Below, piece after piece: positions 46,223 through 57,180 of a stretch of DNA of 64,000 bases. The stretch covers positions 1 through 64,000 of the forward strand of contig DBBX01000014.1 of NCBI GenBank assembly GCA_002292815.1, read 5' to 3'. The notes beneath the pieces were generated by a model. The model saw only the letters and a program-made list of their open reading frames with translations. It was not told the origin of the DNA and did no database searches. The position numbers and the translations under genes are program-made. Position 1 is the stretch's first letter. Each line of letters begins with the position of its first letter. This DNA comes from Thiotrichaceae bacterium UBA973. GTDB taxonomy: Bacteria; Pseudomonadota; Gammaproteobacteria; Eutrophobiales; Eutrophobiaceae.

Positions 46223-47106
46223 TCGACCATTTATCAATAGTAGGTGTCGGACTCATAGGTGGTTCGCTTGCCCGTGCCTTACGCAAAGCAAAACTTGTTA
46301 ATCGAGTTACTGGTTGTAACCGAAATGAAGAGACATTAAAGAAAGCGATCGAACTAGATGTCATCGATGATTACTCGTTGGACATTAAAGAAGCGGTTTC
46401 CGGTGCAGATGTTGTTGTTATTGGGACGCCTCTTTCTACAACTGAAAAGCTTTTCCCGCAAATTGTTGCGTCCTTAAAAGAGGGGGCTGTTATAACTGAT
46501 GTGGGCAGTGCGAAAGGCAGTGTTGTCGATGTCGCTAGAGTCGTGATGGGTGAACTTATCTCGCAATTTGTTCCTGGGCACCCGATTGCCGGGACAGAGC
46601 AAAGCGGTGTTGAGGCCTCGTTTGCGGAATTGTTTATAAACCATCGGGTCATACTCACGCCTCTCGAAGAAACCAATACTCAGGCGCTTAAATTAATTAC
46701 CGATATGTGGCAAGCAGTGGGTGCTGATGTAATCGACCTTGATGTTGAACATCATGATGCTGTGCTTGCAGCGACAAGTCATTTACCTCATATGTTGGCC
46801 TATGCACTGGTTGATTGTTTAGCGGGTATGCAAGAACGTGAAGAAATCTTTAAATATGCAGCTGGTGGTTTTGCAGATTTTACCCGTATTGCTTCCAGTA
46901 GTCCGGAGATGTGGCATGATATCTGTTTTTCTAATCGCAACGCATTGCTGAATACATTAGACAAATTTACTGACCATATCAATCAGATTAAAAAAGCTAT
47001 TGAGAACTCTGACAGTGAACAATTATTAAAGATCTTTAAACGTGCCAAGCAGGCAAGAGACAAGTTTACTGACTCAAGAAATCAAGCCGATGTTTCGCCT
47101 GAATAA
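46216..47106 (+). CDS. tyrA: Prephenate dehydrogenase
   Basis: 296 residues. NAD(P)-binding Rossmann start LSIVGVGLIGGSLARALRKA, then VVIGTPLSTTEKLF, DVGSAKGSVVDV, PGHPIAGTEQSGVEAS and HHDAVLAATSHLPHMLAYAL, all TyrA/ProC-like dehydrogenase motifs. It oxidatively decarboxylates prephenate to 4-hydroxyphenylpyruvate (or arogenate to tyrosine). No chorismate mutase or ACT domain is attached, unlike enteric TyrA. Overlaps hisC; aroA follows after 9 bp. Confidence 0.94.
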   Translation: MLIDHLSIVGVGLIGGSLARALRKAKLVNRVTGCNRNEETLKKAIELDVIDDYSLDIKEAVSGADVVVIGTPLSTTEKLFPQIVASLKEGAVITDVGSAKGSVVDVARVVMGELISQFVPGHPIAGTEQSGVEASFAELFINHRVILTPLEETNTQALKLITDMWQAVGADVIDLDVEHHDAVLAATSHLPHMLAYALVDCLAGMQEREEIFKYAAGGFADFTRIASSSPEMWHDICFSNRNALLNTLDKFTDHINQIKKAIENSDSEQLLKIFKRAKQARDKFTDSRNQADVSPE

Positions 47107-47115
47107 CAAATCAAC

Positions 47116-48429
47116 ATGAGTTTAAACGACAATTCCAGATTTCGAGTCAAGCCAGGCGGTGCTATTAAAGGTCGACTAGTTGTGCCCGGAGATAAATCCA
47201 TATCACATCGGGCTTTAATGTTAGGTGCTATTGCTGATGGTAACACAACGATACATGGTTTCTTGCAAGGTGAAGATACGTTAGCAACAGCCAAGGCATT
47301 CCAGCAAATGGGCGTTGAAATAGACAATGATGGCAGTCTCGTTCGAATTAAGGGTGTCGGTCTAAAAGGACTGAGTGAAAGTAATACCCCCATCGATCTT
47401 GGAAACTCAGGTACATCAGTACGCTTAATGACCGGTCTATTATCAGGGCAATTATTCAATACCGAATTAGTCGGGGATGTATCGTTAATGACACGGCCTA
47501 TGCTTCGTATCATTAATCCACTTCGGACTATGAATGCCGAACTTGTGTGTTCAGAAAAAGGGACTCTGCCGATTAAAATATCGGGTGGGCATCATTTAAA
47601 AGGCATTGAATATGAATTGCCGGTAGCCAGTGCTCAATTAAAATCCTGTTTATTATTAGCTGGACTTTATGCAGAGGGAGAGACCACAATTATTGAAAAC
47701 CAGGCTACTCGTGATCACACTGAACGCATGCTCAGTGCATTTTCTCATTCGGTAACAAAAAATAAAAATCGAATAACGGTAAGTCAAGCAGAGAAACTGG
47801 TCGGTACTGAAATTATTGTTCCGGCTGACTTTTCTTCAGCGGCATTTTTTATTGTTGCAGCAACAATAACACCAGGTTCCGATGTGGTATTAGAAAATGT
47901 CGGTGTCAATCCAACTCGAAATGCAATGTTAAAGATCATGGCGCTGATGGGGGCTGATATTGAGCTGCAAAATGAACGAGTACAGTCTGGCGAACCGATC
48001 GCAGATATACATATCAAGAGCAGTGATTTACATGGCATAGATATACCTGAAGAACTGGTGCCAATTGCGATAGATGAATTCCCGGCAATTTTGGTCGCAG
48101 CGGCCAACGCTACTGGAACGACGAATTTGACTGGTGCTGCCGAATTGAGAGTAAAGGAAAGTGATCGTATTCAATCGATGTTGGATGGTTTTATTGCCAC
48201 CGGTGTACAAGCTCTGGCGAGCGAAGAGGGTATGACTATAGAAGGTGGGCGGATTAATGGCGGTGAAGTTAACAGTCATGGTGACCATCGTATTGCCATG
48301 GCCTTTGCTGTTGCTGGGCTTGTTGCTAAAGGACCGATCGTTATTAATGATTGTGAAAATGTCGCAACCTCTTTTCCTGGTTTTGTGGAATTGGCACAAA
48401 CAGCAGGCATGAGTATTGATTATGTCTAA
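47116..48429 (+). CDS. aroA: 3-phosphoshikimate 1-carboxyvinyltransferase (EPSP synthase)
   Basis: 437 residues. Sixth shikimate-pathway step, joining PEP to shikimate-3-phosphate. VPGDKSISHRALMLGAIADG, LGNSGTSVRLMTGLLSGQ, RPMLRIINPLRTM, RVKESDRIQSM and HGDHRIAMAFAVAGL are diagnostic. The length and the LGNSGTSVRL motif fit the class II (Bacillus/Agrobacterium-like) form rather than the enteric class I form with LGNAGTAMR. The last bases overlap cmk. Confidence 0.97.
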   Translation: MSLNDNSRFRVKPGGAIKGRLVVPGDKSISHRALMLGAIADGNTTIHGFLQGEDTLATAKAFQQMGVEIDNDGSLVRIKGVGLKGLSESNTPIDLGNSGTSVRLMTGLLSGQLFNTELVGDVSLMTRPMLRIINPLRTMNAELVCSEKGTLPIKISGGHHLKGIEYELPVASAQLKSCLLLAGLYAEGETTIIENQATRDHTERMLSAFSHSVTKNKNRITVSQAEKLVGTEIIVPADFSSAAFFIVAATITPGSDVVLENVGVNPTRNAMLKIMALMGADIELQNERVQSGEPIADIHIKSSDLHGIDIPEELVPIAIDEFPAILVAAANATGTTNLTGAAELRVKESDRIQSMLDGFIATGVQALASEEGMTIEGGRINGGEVNSHGDHRIAMAFAVAGLVAKGPIVINDCENVATSFPGFVELAQTAGMSIDYV

Positions 48430-49114
48430 TGTGCCCGTCATAACTGTTGATGGTCCAAGTGGTACAGGAAAAGGCATTATCTGTAGCTATCTTGCCGATT
48501 GGTTGCAATGGCACTTTCTGGACAGTGGGGCCCTGTATCGGGTGCTCGCGCTGGCAGCGGAAAAACATCACATCAATAGTGATGAGGAAGCGAAACTGGT
48601 GAATTTGGCGGAAAATCTAAATGTCGAATTTGAGGTCGCTGGTGCAGGTTCTTTGGTCAATGTATTGCTGGATGGCGAGGTGGCCACAGATGATATTCGC
48701 ACAGAAACCTGTGGTAATGCCGCTTCTGTGATAGCGCCGATTGCAAAGGTACGTAAGGCCTTATTATCAAGGCAAAGGGCATTTCATGAGCCGCCGGGAT
48801 TGATTGCCGATGGTCGCGATATGGGCACGGTGGTTTTTCCAGAAGCGACATTGAAGATATATTTGACAGCCAGTGCCGAGGAAAGGGCTAAAAGGCGCTA
48901 TAAACAGTTGAAGGAAAAGGGTATTAATGCTAATCTCCGCGACCTTTCCGCTGCTATAGCTGAGCGAGATGAACGTGATAGTACACGTGCAGCATCGCCA
49001 TTAAAAGCAGCAGAAGATGCGATTGTTATTGATACGAGTTCGCTTGATATTGATGCAGTCTTGGCAAATATCTCAGAATTAGTGCGAAATACGGTTCCGG
49101 GATTGCAAAAATAG
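48422..49114 (+). CDS. cmk: Cytidylate kinase
   Basis: 230 residues from the ATG at 48422, which overlaps the aroA stop by 8 bp; a TTG two codons earlier is less likely. Phosphorylates CMP and dCMP. P-loop ITVDGPSGTGKGIICSYLA, with Ile where the family usually has Thr after GKG. Then FLDSGALYRVLALAA, LIADGRDMGTVVFPEA and RDERDSTRAASPLKAAEDA. The cmk-rpsA order is conserved in gammaproteobacteria. Confidence 0.95.
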   Translation: MSNVPVITVDGPSGTGKGIICSYLADWLQWHFLDSGALYRVLALAAEKHHINSDEEAKLVNLAENLNVEFEVAGAGSLVNVLLDGEVATDDIRTETCGNAASVIAPIAKVRKALLSRQRAFHEPPGLIADGRDMGTVVFPEATLKIYLTASAEERAKRRYKQLKEKGINANLRDLSAAIAERDERDSTRAASPLKAAEDAIVIDTSSLDIDAVLANISELVRNTVPGLQK

Positions 49115-49117
49115 GTG

Positions 49118-49144
49118 GTTAATCACTCACGATGAGTGCTTAAC
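49118..49144 (+). promoter_or_regulatory. Stem-loop in the cmk-rpsA gap (possible S1 leader element or terminator)
   Basis: GTTAATCACTCA pairs with TGAGTGCTTAAC around loop CGA: 12 positions with one mismatch. It starts 3 bp after the cmk stop. A second small hairpin (CCTGC/GCAGG) lies just downstream, before rpsA. Structured leaders are known to control rpsA translation in E. coli; the analogy here is inference. Confidence 0.4.
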
Positions 49145-49207
49145 TTAAAATTAACTTAACAGACACATCCTGCCGTAGTCATAGCAGGGTTTCAGGAATT
49201 ACCTTTC

Positions 49208-50878
49208 ATGAGCGAGAGTTTTGCGGAATTATTTGAACAAAGCCAAATAGAATCAAAAATGCGTCCCGGCGCGATAATCAGTGCCGTAGTCGTAGAGGTC
49301 AACAACGACAATATTATAGTCAATGCTGGTCTCAAATCCGAAGGAATCATCCCAATAGATCAATTTTTCGACGAGCACGGTGAGCTCGAGGTCGCCCTTG
49401 GCGATACGGTTGATGTTGCGCTGGATTCTATCGAAGATGGTTATGGTGTTACTCGCCTCTCTCGTGAAAAAGCAAAACGTAAGATTGCTTGGACGGTGCT
49501 TGAAAAAGCGCATGAAGATAATGCCACCATCATCGGTGTTATTACTGAACGCGTTAAAGGTGGTTTCACTGTTGATGTTGATAAAGTACGTGCCTTTTTA
49601 CCGGGCTCATTGGTTGATGTTAGACCTGTCCGTGATACTTCTTATCTGGAAGGTAAACCACTCGAATTTAAAGTCATCAAGATTGACCAAAAACGAAACA
49701 ATGTTGTTGTTTCGCGTCGTGCAGTCGTTGAAACTGAAAGTAGTGCTGAACGAGATGCATTACTTGAATCATTGAAAGAAGGTGCATTGGTCAAAGGTGT
49801 TGTTAAGAATCTTACCGATTACGGTGCTTTCCTTGATTTAGGTGGTATTGATGGTCTGTTACATATTACCGATATGGCTTGGAAACGCGTTAAAAATCCA
49901 AGTGAAATCGTCAATATTGGTGATGAAATAGAAGTTAAAGTATTGAAATATGATCGCGAGAAGAACCGCGTATCGCTTGGCTTGAAGCAAATGGGTGAAG
50001 ATCCTTGGTTAGATTTGACCCGTCGTTATCCAGAAGGAGCTCGATTACATGGCAAGGTCACTAATTTAGCTGATTACGGTTGTTTTGTAGAATTGGAAGA
50101 AGGCGTTGAAGGTTTAGTTCACGTCTCTGAAATGGATTGGACTAATAAGAATGTACATCCTTCAAAACTGGTTCATCTAGGACAAGAATGTGATGTCATT
50201 ATCCTCGACATCGATCAGGAACGCCGCCGGATTTCTCTTGGCATGAAACAATGCCAGTCAAACCCTTGGGAACAATTTGCAGCAACACACAATAAGGGTG
50301 ACCGTGTCGTTGGTGTCATCAAATCGATTACAGATTTTGGTATCTTTATCGGACTTGATGGTGGTATTGATGGTCTAGTCCACTTATCGGATGTCTCATG
50401 GGCTGAAAATGCAGATGAATCTATCCGTAATTTTAGCAAAGGTGAAGAAGTTGAGACCGTCGTTCTGGCCGTTGATGCTGAAAGAGAGCGAATCTCACTC
50501 GGCGTGAAACAGTTAGAAAAAGATCCTTTCTCAAATTTCGTTGCTGAAAATCCAAAAGGAACAATTGTTAAAGGTATCGCACAAAATGTTGACGTAAAGT
50601 ATGTCAATATCACCTTGAGTGAGGGTGTTGAAGGCACCATGAAGGCGACCGAGATTTCTCTGGAAAAAGTTGTTGATGATGCGCGTTCTGTTATTAAAGA
50701 AGGTGAAGAGCTGGAAGTGAAAATCACAGCAATTGACCGTAAAAAGCGCACAATCAACTTGTCAATTAAGGCTAAAGATTCAGATGATGAGCAGGCAACA
50801 GTCAAGGAATATGCTCCTGAGTCCGGCGGTGTAGCTAAATTAGGTGACCTTTTGAAGGAACATTTGGATAATAATTAA
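49208..50878 (+). CDS. rpsA: 30S ribosomal protein S1
   Basis: 556 residues (E. coli 557). Six S1 OB-fold repeats from about residue 20 to 520, for example [19 protein letters not shown] and [21 protein letters not shown]. Binds mRNA and helps load it on the 30S subunit. No strong Shine-Dalgarno lies close to the ATG (AGGA is ten bases away), as is usual for rpsA, whose start region folds instead. Placed between cmk and ihfB as in most gammaproteobacteria. Confidence 0.98.
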   Translation: MSESFAELFEQSQIESKMRPGAIISAVVVEVNNDNIIVNAGLKSEGIIPIDQFFDEHGELEVALGDTVDVALDSIEDGYGVTRLSREKAKRKIAWTVLEKAHEDNATIIGVITERVKGGFTVDVDKVRAFLPGSLVDVRPVRDTSYLEGKPLEFKVIKIDQKRNNVVVSRRAVVETESSAERDALLESLKEGALVKGVVKNLTDYGAFLDLGGIDGLLHITDMAWKRVKNPSEIVNIGDEIEVKVLKYDREKNRVSLGLKQMGEDPWLDLTRRYPEGARLHGKVTNLADYGCFVELEEGVEGLVHVSEMDWTNKNVHPSKLVHLGQECDVIILDIDQERRRISLGMKQCQSNPWEQFAATHNKGDRVVGVIKSITDFGIFIGLDGGIDGLVHLSDVSWAENADESIRNFSKGEEVETVVLAVDAERERISLGVKQLEKDPFSNFVAENPKGTIVKGIAQNVDVKYVNITLSEGVEGTMKATEISLEKVVDDARSVIKEGEELEVKITAIDRKKRTINLSIKAKDSDDEQATVKEYAPESGGVAKLGDLLKEHLDNN

Positions 50879-50986
50879 AAATTACTGTTACAACTGCCTC
50901 ATCTTCTGATAGGATTTAGGAACAATAACAATGGCTTGGACGTGTTTAGATTAAGGATCTGATGCGCACAAACTGAGATTGCAAGC

Positions 50987-51286
50987 ATGACAAAATCTGA
51001 ACTTATCGAAATATTAGCAAGACGGCAGTCTCAACTAGCTTATAGAGACGTTGAGTTAGCGGTAAAAACTATACTTGAGCATATGTCTTCTACGCTCTCA
51101 AATGGAGAGCGTATTGAGATCCGTGGGTTTGGTAGTTTCTCATTACATTATCGTCCACCCAGAGTTGGACGTAATCCTAAGTCAGGTGAACCCGTCTCAT
51201 TACCGGCTAAACATGTACCTCATTTCAAGCCAGGTAAACAGATGCGTGAAAGGGTGAATAACTGTCATAGTCCGATTACTGACTAA
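50987..51286 (+). CDS. ihfB: Integration host factor subunit beta
   Basis: 99 residues (E. coli 94). DNA-bending HU/IHF fold: [21 protein letters not shown] at the N-terminal helices, [21 protein letters not shown] with the DNA-intercalating arm around [13 protein letters not shown], and C-terminal [12 protein letters not shown]. It forms a heterodimer with IhfA (outside this window). Usual position after rpsA, 108 bp away. Confidence 0.97.
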   Translation: MTKSELIEILARRQSQLAYRDVELAVKTILEHMSSTLSNGERIEIRGFGSFSLHYRPPRVGRNPKSGEPVSLPAKHVPHFKPGKQMRERVNNCHSPITD

Positions 51287-51524
51287 TCCTGACTGCATTC
51301 TGAATTAGTTCTACCTGAGTCTAATTTCCTCCTGTAAATCTTGTCATGCCCAGACGGATTGTCTAGTGTGTATCTATAACTATTGTCTTTACATAATTAA
51401 GGAGCAATTGTTAAATACTTTTCTTAATGACTAATCGATAATCAGATTAGATACTGTAACTATTTTGATAGTCTATAGCGTATGAGTTTGTTAAATTTAG
51501 CTGGATATTAATGATGGAGATGAC

Positions 51525-51812
51525 ATGTCCCGTATTGCCAAAATGATTCTTGCCTTTGTTATTTTGTTGATTGGTCTAGCCTTTCACCTGAAAAACAATC
51601 AGCTAATAGAGTTAAATTATTATGTTGATGTAATTAGTCTGCCGATGTCCTGGTTGGTTGTGCTCGTTTTATTTATTGGCTCAATGCTCGGTGTGTTGGC
51701 CAGCTTGCCTATTATTATCACCTTGAAGCGAGACAAGTTGGTGCTTGAGAGACAGATTAAAAATAGTCAAAAAGAGATTAACAATCTTCGGGTCATACCG
51801 GTCAAGGATTAA
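51525..51812 (+). CDS. lapA: LapA-type inner-membrane protein (DUF1049)
   Basis: 95 residues with GGAG before the ATG. Two transmembrane helices (about 5-22 and 40-62) separated by KNNQLIELNYYVDVISLPMS, then a cytoplasmic coiled-coil tail of Lys/Arg-rich residues. It matches LapA/YciS, which works with LapB to control LPS assembly. The 238-bp gap before it holds its promoter. lapB follows after 5 bp. Confidence 0.92.
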   Translation: MSRIAKMILAFVILLIGLAFHLKNNQLIELNYYVDVISLPMSWLVVLVLFIGSMLGVLASLPIIITLKRDKLVLERQIKNSQKEINNLRVIPVKD

Positions 51813-51817
51813 TATTG

Positions 51818-52993
51818 ATGTTAGCTGAAATGAACCTGCTTTGGTTACTACTGCCGGTTGCTGCTATGAGTGGTTGGTGGATAGGTCAAAGTAAGGGCAA
51901 TTCAAAAAACGATCGTTCTTCAAGTTCAATTTATCCTGAGTATTTCAAAGGTTTGAATTTTGTTTTAAATGAGCAACCCGATAAGGCGATTGAGGTCTTT
52001 ATTCGAATGCTCGAAGTTGATAGTGAAACAGTAGAAACACATCTTGCTCTTGGTAATCTTTTTCGTCGGCGTGGTGAAGTAGATCGTGCTATTCGGATAC
52101 ATCAAAATTTGATTGCGCGACCGACGCTAGATCGAGAACAACGTGCGCATGCCTTGCTTGAATTAGGTATGGATTACATGCGCTTAGGTTTACTCGACCG
52201 GGCTGAAGGTTTATTTCTTGAATTGATTGAGTCTGATTTACATTTAAATCAGGCTTACACTGAATTGCTTGAAATATACCAACAAGAAAAAGATTGGGAA
52301 AATGCGATAAATATTGCCAGAAAACTGGAGCTCGTCTCTGGTAAGAAATTAAACCCTGTCATCGCTCAGTTTTATTGTGAACGTGCTGATTCATCTTTGC
52401 TCGAAGGTAATATACGTGTTGTTAAAGACAATATCCGTCGAGCAATTAGTTTTAATCCGAATTGTGTACGTGCCAGTTTAATTGAAGCACAAATGAACCA
52501 GCAACTTGGAAAAGATAAGTTGGCGATCAAGTCGTATAAGCGGGTTGAATCACAAGATAGTGACTATATTACTGAAATCATTGGCCCCCTGTTCGAATGT
52601 TATCGAAAATTGGATCGCGTCGACGAATTTGTCGAATACTTGAGAATGTTAGTCAACATCTATGGTGGTATTAGTTCATTGTTGATGTTGACAGAGTTAA
52701 TTGCTGAACGTGAAGGAGAAAATGCCGCAATTCGTTTTATATCTGATGAATTGAAGAGTCGACCGAACGTTAAAGGTGTTGACCGTTTGATCGAATATAC
52801 CTTGTCCAAGTCTGAAGGAGAAACACATGATCATCTTAAAACGATTAAGTATCTAACTGCTCAATTGATTGAAGGAAGAGCGATGTATAAATGTAGTAGT
52901 TGTGGCTTTGATGCAAAACAACTGCATTGGTTATGTCCCGGTTGTAAAAGTTGGGATACAGTAAAACCCGTTTTTGGAGTCGCTGGTGAATGA
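51818..52993 (+). CDS. lapB: Lipopolysaccharide assembly protein LapB
   Basis: 391 residues from the ATG at 51818. An N-terminal membrane anchor ([18 protein letters not shown]), then [21 protein letters not shown], about six TPR repeats (50-320) and a C-terminal rubredoxin-like knuckle with C-x2-C pairs in [13 protein letters not shown] and LCPGCKSW. LapB presents LpxC for FtsH proteolysis and couples LPS synthesis to export. Its end overlaps pyrF by 8 bp. Confidence 0.95.
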   Translation: MLAEMNLLWLLLPVAAMSGWWIGQSKGNSKNDRSSSSIYPEYFKGLNFVLNEQPDKAIEVFIRMLEVDSETVETHLALGNLFRRRGEVDRAIRIHQNLIARPTLDREQRAHALLELGMDYMRLGLLDRAEGLFLELIESDLHLNQAYTELLEIYQQEKDWENAINIARKLELVSGKKLNPVIAQFYCERADSSLLEGNIRVVKDNIRRAISFNPNCVRASLIEAQMNQQLGKDKLAIKSYKRVESQDSDYITEIIGPLFECYRKLDRVDEFVEYLRMLVNIYGGISSLLMLTELIAEREGENAAIRFISDELKSRPNVKGVDRLIEYTLSKSEGETHDHLKTIKYLTAQLIEGRAMYKCSSCGFDAKQLHWLCPGCKSWDTVKPVFGVAGE

Positions 52994-53687
52994 TAGTCGT
53001 GTAGTTGTCTCATTAGATTTCCCCGGTGCAAATCAAGCGGTGGATCTTTGTCAAAGATTGGATCCAGCAGCCTGTAAACTTAAAATTGGTAAAGAACTCT
53101 TTACCCGTGAAGGACCTGCTCTAGTCGAGCGTTTTATTAATATGGACTTTGATGTTTTTCTCGACCTTAAATATCATGACATACCGAACACCGTAGCCAA
53201 TGCTTGTCGTGCCGCTGCAGACTTGGGTGTCTGGATGATCAATGTCCATGCTTCTGGTGGACGCGTCATGATGGAAACAGCATGTGAGGCTCTCGACAAA
53301 AGCACACAGAAACCATTACTCATTGCCGTTACCGTACTCACCAGCATGGCGGATGATGATCTTAAAGAGATCGCTATAACCAATCCTGTTGATAAGCAGG
53401 TAATGTTATTAGCCCAGTTGGCAAAATCATCTGGTTTGGATGGGGTTGTTTGTTCAGCAAAAGAGGCGAATCATCTGAGCACGGAATTAGGTAAAAACTT
53501 TTGTCTGGTAACACCGGGTATTCGACCAGCTAATTCGAGTAACGATGATCAAAAACGCATAATGACACCGGCCGCAGCTATTACTGCGGGTAGTCATTAT
53601 CTAGTCATAGGTAGACCGATAACCAAAGCAGATGACCCGCTTGCAGCGTTGAACGCTATAAACTCTGAAATCAATTCAGTCGCTTAA
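52986..53687 (+). CDS. pyrF: Orotidine 5'-phosphate decarboxylase
   Basis: 233 residues from GTG at 52986, with GGAG seven bases upstream; a TTG at 52974 lacks such a site. Last step of UMP synthesis. TIM-barrel motifs: [21 protein letters not shown], the catalytic [47 protein letters not shown] and [12 protein letters not shown]. The start lies inside lapB, an arrangement typical of gammaproteobacteria. Confidence 0.95.
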   Translation: MNDSRVVVSLDFPGANQAVDLCQRLDPAACKLKIGKELFTREGPALVERFINMDFDVFLDLKYHDIPNTVANACRAAADLGVWMINVHASGGRVMMETACEALDKSTQKPLLIAVTVLTSMADDDLKEIAITNPVDKQVMLLAQLAKSSGLDGVVCSAKEANHLSTELGKNFCLVTPGIRPANSSNDDQKRIMTPAAAITAGSHYLVIGRPITKADDPLAALNAINSEINSVA

Positions 53688-53699
53688 GTTTCTAATTCA

Positions 53700-56600
53700 A
53701 TGACTGAGTCCGCTCGACAAAATATATTGTCTCCAAAACTGCCTGAGCCTGGACAGTCGAGAATTAATTGGTCACGTTTATACGGCAGTGCACGGTCACT
53801 TGCTATTGCTAATATGGCAATGGAAACACAAAAACCAATCATTGTTGTTACTGCAGATACTATAAGTGCGGTTAATCTTATCAATGAATTGAATGTTTAC
53901 ATTAAAGAAGCCAGTTCAATCCCGATCATTACTTTTCCTGATTGGGAGACTTTGCCTTATGACCTGTTTTCTCCCTATCAGGATATTATTTCAGAACGCT
54001 TACAAACATTATTCAACTTACACAATATAAAGCAAGGCATACTGGTTGTTCCCGTTACAACGGTTATGCATCGTTTATTACCGAGTGACTATTTATTTTC
54101 AAATAGTCTGGTTTTGGATGTGGGAGAATCTATCAAGCTCGAAGATTTTAGAAAACAATTGAACCAACAAGGTTATCGCTTTGTTGATCAGGTTACTGAA
54201 CATGGTGAAGTATCAAAACGGGGTTCTCTGCTCGACATCTTTCCAATGGGTGCTGTTAATCCTTTTCGTATCGATTTGTTCGATGATGAAGTTGATAGTA
54301 TTCGCACGTTCGATATTGAGACACAACGTTCGATTGATAAAGTAGAATCCATACGCATTTTACCCGCCAGAGAAGTTGCACTAGTTGATGAAGGTATCGC
54401 CCGCTTCCGTGCCAATTGGCGCGCTCGGTTTGAAGGTAATCCGGCGCAATGCCCAATCTATCGTGACGTTAGTCAATCACTTGCGCCAGCAGGGATCGAA
54501 TATTACTTGCCACTCTTTTATGAAGAGACCAGTATTTTATTTGACTATATCACTGATGATTCAATTCTGGTTTTAGATGATGGTGTTAAAGCAGCAGCAG
54601 AAACATTTTGGGAAGATATTGAGTCGCGTTATGAGCAAGAGCGCTATGATGTTGAAAGACCGATACTACCACCACGAGATGTCTTTCTTAATACTAACGA
54701 TCTCTATACTGCATTTAAACTTTACCCACAGGTACATATAGAAAACCTGTCAACTGAATCGAGTTCTGGAGTTATCGAGTTCGACTCTGAACTACCGACC
54801 AACCTTTCAATAGATGCTCGAGCAAAAGAACCTCTCGCATTGGTTAAGCGTTTTCTAGTTGAGTTTGATGGGCGTGTCTTGATTGCAGCAGAAACCCAAG
54901 GCCGTCGTGAGACGATCATGGAATTGTTCAAGCATAGTGGGGCACCAGTTAAAATAGAAAGTTGGGATAGTTTTCTTCATGGCAACGTTGAATTCGGGAT
55001 TGCAATCATGCCAATTGAAAATGGCTTGATAATGCATGATCCGAACATTGCCATCATAACTGAAGCGCAATTGTTTGGTGAGCGCGTTATGCAACGACGG
55101 TTGCGTAAGCGCAAGCAACAAGATGCAGAAGCGGTTGTACGTAATCTAACAGAATTAAGTGTGGGTGCGCCTGTGGTCCATGAAGATCATGGCGTCGGTC
55201 GGTATTGTGGCTTGATGACCATTGATGCAGGTGGCATACCCGGTGAATTTATTCACCTTGAATATGCCGAAGGGGATAAGCTCTATGTCCCGGTCGCAGC
55301 ATTAGAGTTAATCTCTCGTTATACCGGTGTTGACCCAGAACATGCACCGTTACATAAACTAGGCAGTGGGCAATGGCAGAAGGCGCGACGTAAAGCGGCT
55401 GAGAAGGTCTATGATGTTGCGGCAGAACTACTGGAATTGCATGCACGGCGTGCGGCAAGAAAAGGACAGTCTTATGAGTTTGACCAAGATGCGTACTTTG
55501 CCTTCGCACAAAAATTTCCTTTTGAAGAAACGCCCGGTCAATATGACGCTATACAAGCCATGATAGAAGACATGCGCAAAGACAAACCTATGGATAGGCT
55601 CGTATGTGGTGATGCGGGCTTTGGTAAGACGGAAGTCGCGATGCGTGCTGCTTTTATTGCAGTCCAAAATGGAAAGCAGGTCGCCTTATTGGTACCGACG
55701 ACCTTATTAGCGCAACAGCACTATCAAAATTTTGTTGATCGATTTTCTGAATGGCCAGTACGCATTGAATTGTTATCACGATTTCGATCAAAAAAAGAAC
55801 AAGACATTACCTTGTCGGCAATGGCCAATGCTAAAGCCGACATAGTGATCGGCACGCATAAACTACTACAGGCCGATATTAATTTTAAAAACCTGGGGTT
55901 GATTATTATTGATGAGGAACATCGTTTTGGTGTGCGACAAAAAGAAAAGTTCAAATCACTACGCGCAGAGATCGACGTATTAACATTAACGGCTACGCCA
56001 ATCCCCAGAACATTGAATATGGCGCTGTCAGACTTACGAGAACTTTCCATTATAGCGACACCGCCAGCACGACGACTTGCGGTTAAAACCTTTGTTCGAG
56101 AACGCAGTGATTCATTATTGAAAGAAGCCATGTTGCGTGAAATTAAACGTGGTGGACAAGTCTTTTATTTACATAATGAAGTGAAGACCATAGAAAAGAC
56201 CGCTGAAGAGATAGGTAAGCTTTTACCTGAAGCACGAGTTGAGTTTGCGCATGGACAAATGCCAGAGAAACAGCTCGAATCGATCATGCTCGATTTCTAT
56301 CATCGCCGTTTTAATGTTCTGGTTTGTACCACTATCATCGAGACAGGTATCGATGTTCCGTCGGCGAATACGATTATTATCAACCGAGCAGATAAATTTG
56401 GTTTGGCACAACTTTATCAACTACGTGGACGCGTAGGGCGTTCGCATCATCGTGCCTATGCCTATCTGATCGTTCCGCCACGTAAAGCTATGACAGCGGA
56501 TGCAGTAAAACGACTTGAAGCCATAGAAGCGCTGGAAGAATTAGGTATTGGTTTTACTCTGGCAACTCATGACCTTGAAATAAGAGGCGCAGGTGAGATT

Positions 56601-57173
56601 TTAGGTGAAGGACAGAGTGGGCATATACAAGAGATAGGTTTTGGTCTGTATATGGAGCTCTTAGACAGGGCGGTGCATGCTATGAAAGAAGGGAAACAGC
56701 CTGAGTTAGACCGGCCACTTGATCATGGTGCCGAGATTGATTTACACATTCCCGCCTTGATACCGGAAGACTTTTTACCTGACGTCCATATGCGTTTAAT
56801 CATGTATAAACGGATTGCGAGTGCAAAATCAAATTTAGAATTGAATGAATTAAAAGAAGAAATGATCGACAGGTTTGGTTTATTACCAGATGGGGTTAAA
56901 AACTTGTTTGAGGTTAGTAATCTCAAGCAATTAGCACGACCATTGGGTATTCGTAAAATTGATATGGGGTTAAAGGGCGGTCGTATCTTCTTTCAACCAG
57001 ATGCTAATATTGATCCAGGTCGTATTATTCAGTTAATTCAATCAGATCCGAGTAGTTACAAGCTCGATGGGCAGGACAAACTTAGGATTAGTAAAGAATT
57101 ACCTGATGCTGAATCAAGGTTTCAGATATTAGAATATCTTTTTAATGAAATTGCACTAAAGATCGCGGCATAA
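53700..57173 (+). CDS. mfd: Transcription-repair coupling factor
   Basis: 1157 residues (E. coli 1148). It displaces stalled RNA polymerase and recruits UvrA. Domains in order: UvrB-like N terminus (1-340), an RNA-polymerase-interacting domain (about 470-550, EDHGVGRYCGLM), RecG-like translocase motor with Walker A CGDAGFGKTEVAMRA, Walker B IIDEEHRFGVRQKEK, TATPIPRTLNMAL and QLRGRVGRS, and a C-terminal UvrA-regulating TRCF domain. Intact frame. Followed after 7 bp by the CsiV-like gene. Confidence 0.98.
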   Translation: MTESARQNILSPKLPEPGQSRINWSRLYGSARSLAIANMAMETQKPIIVVTADTISAVNLINELNVYIKEASSIPIITFPDWETLPYDLFSPYQDIISERLQTLFNLHNIKQGILVVPVTTVMHRLLPSDYLFSNSLVLDVGESIKLEDFRKQLNQQGYRFVDQVTEHGEVSKRGSLLDIFPMGAVNPFRIDLFDDEVDSIRTFDIETQRSIDKVESIRILPAREVALVDEGIARFRANWRARFEGNPAQCPIYRDVSQSLAPAGIEYYLPLFYEETSILFDYITDDSILVLDDGVKAAAETFWEDIESRYEQERYDVERPILPPRDVFLNTNDLYTAFKLYPQVHIENLSTESSSGVIEFDSELPTNLSIDARAKEPLALVKRFLVEFDGRVLIAAETQGRRETIMELFKHSGAPVKIESWDSFLHGNVEFGIAIMPIENGLIMHDPNIAIITEAQLFGERVMQRRLRKRKQQDAEAVVRNLTELSVGAPVVHEDHGVGRYCGLMTIDAGGIPGEFIHLEYAEGDKLYVPVAALELISRYTGVDPEHAPLHKLGSGQWQKARRKAAEKVYDVAAELLELHARRAARKGQSYEFDQDAYFAFAQKFPFEETPGQYDAIQAMIEDMRKDKPMDRLVCGDAGFGKTEVAMRAAFIAVQNGKQVALLVPTTLLAQQHYQNFVDRFSEWPVRIELLSRFRSKKEQDITLSAMANAKADIVIGTHKLLQADINFKNLGLIIIDEEHRFGVRQKEKFKSLRAEIDVLTLTATPIPRTLNMALSDLRELSIIATPPARRLAVKTFVRERSDSLLKEAMLREIKRGGQVFYLHNEVKTIEKTAEEIGKLLPEARVEFAHGQMPEKQLESIMLDFYHRRFNVLVCTTIIETGIDVPSANTIIINRADKFGLAQLYQLRGRVGRSHHRAYAYLIVPPRKAMTADAVKRLEAIEALEELGIGFTLATHDLEIRGAGEILGEGQSGHIQEIGFGLYMELLDRAVHAMKEGKQPELDRPLDHGAEIDLHIPALIPEDFLPDVHMRLIMYKRIASAKSNLELNELKEEMIDRFGLLPDGVKNLFEVSNLKQLARPLGIRKIDMGLKGGRIFFQPDANIDPGRIIQLIQSDPSSYKLDGQDKLRISKELPDAESRFQILEYLFNEIALKIAA

Positions 57174-57180
57174 TAGACAC

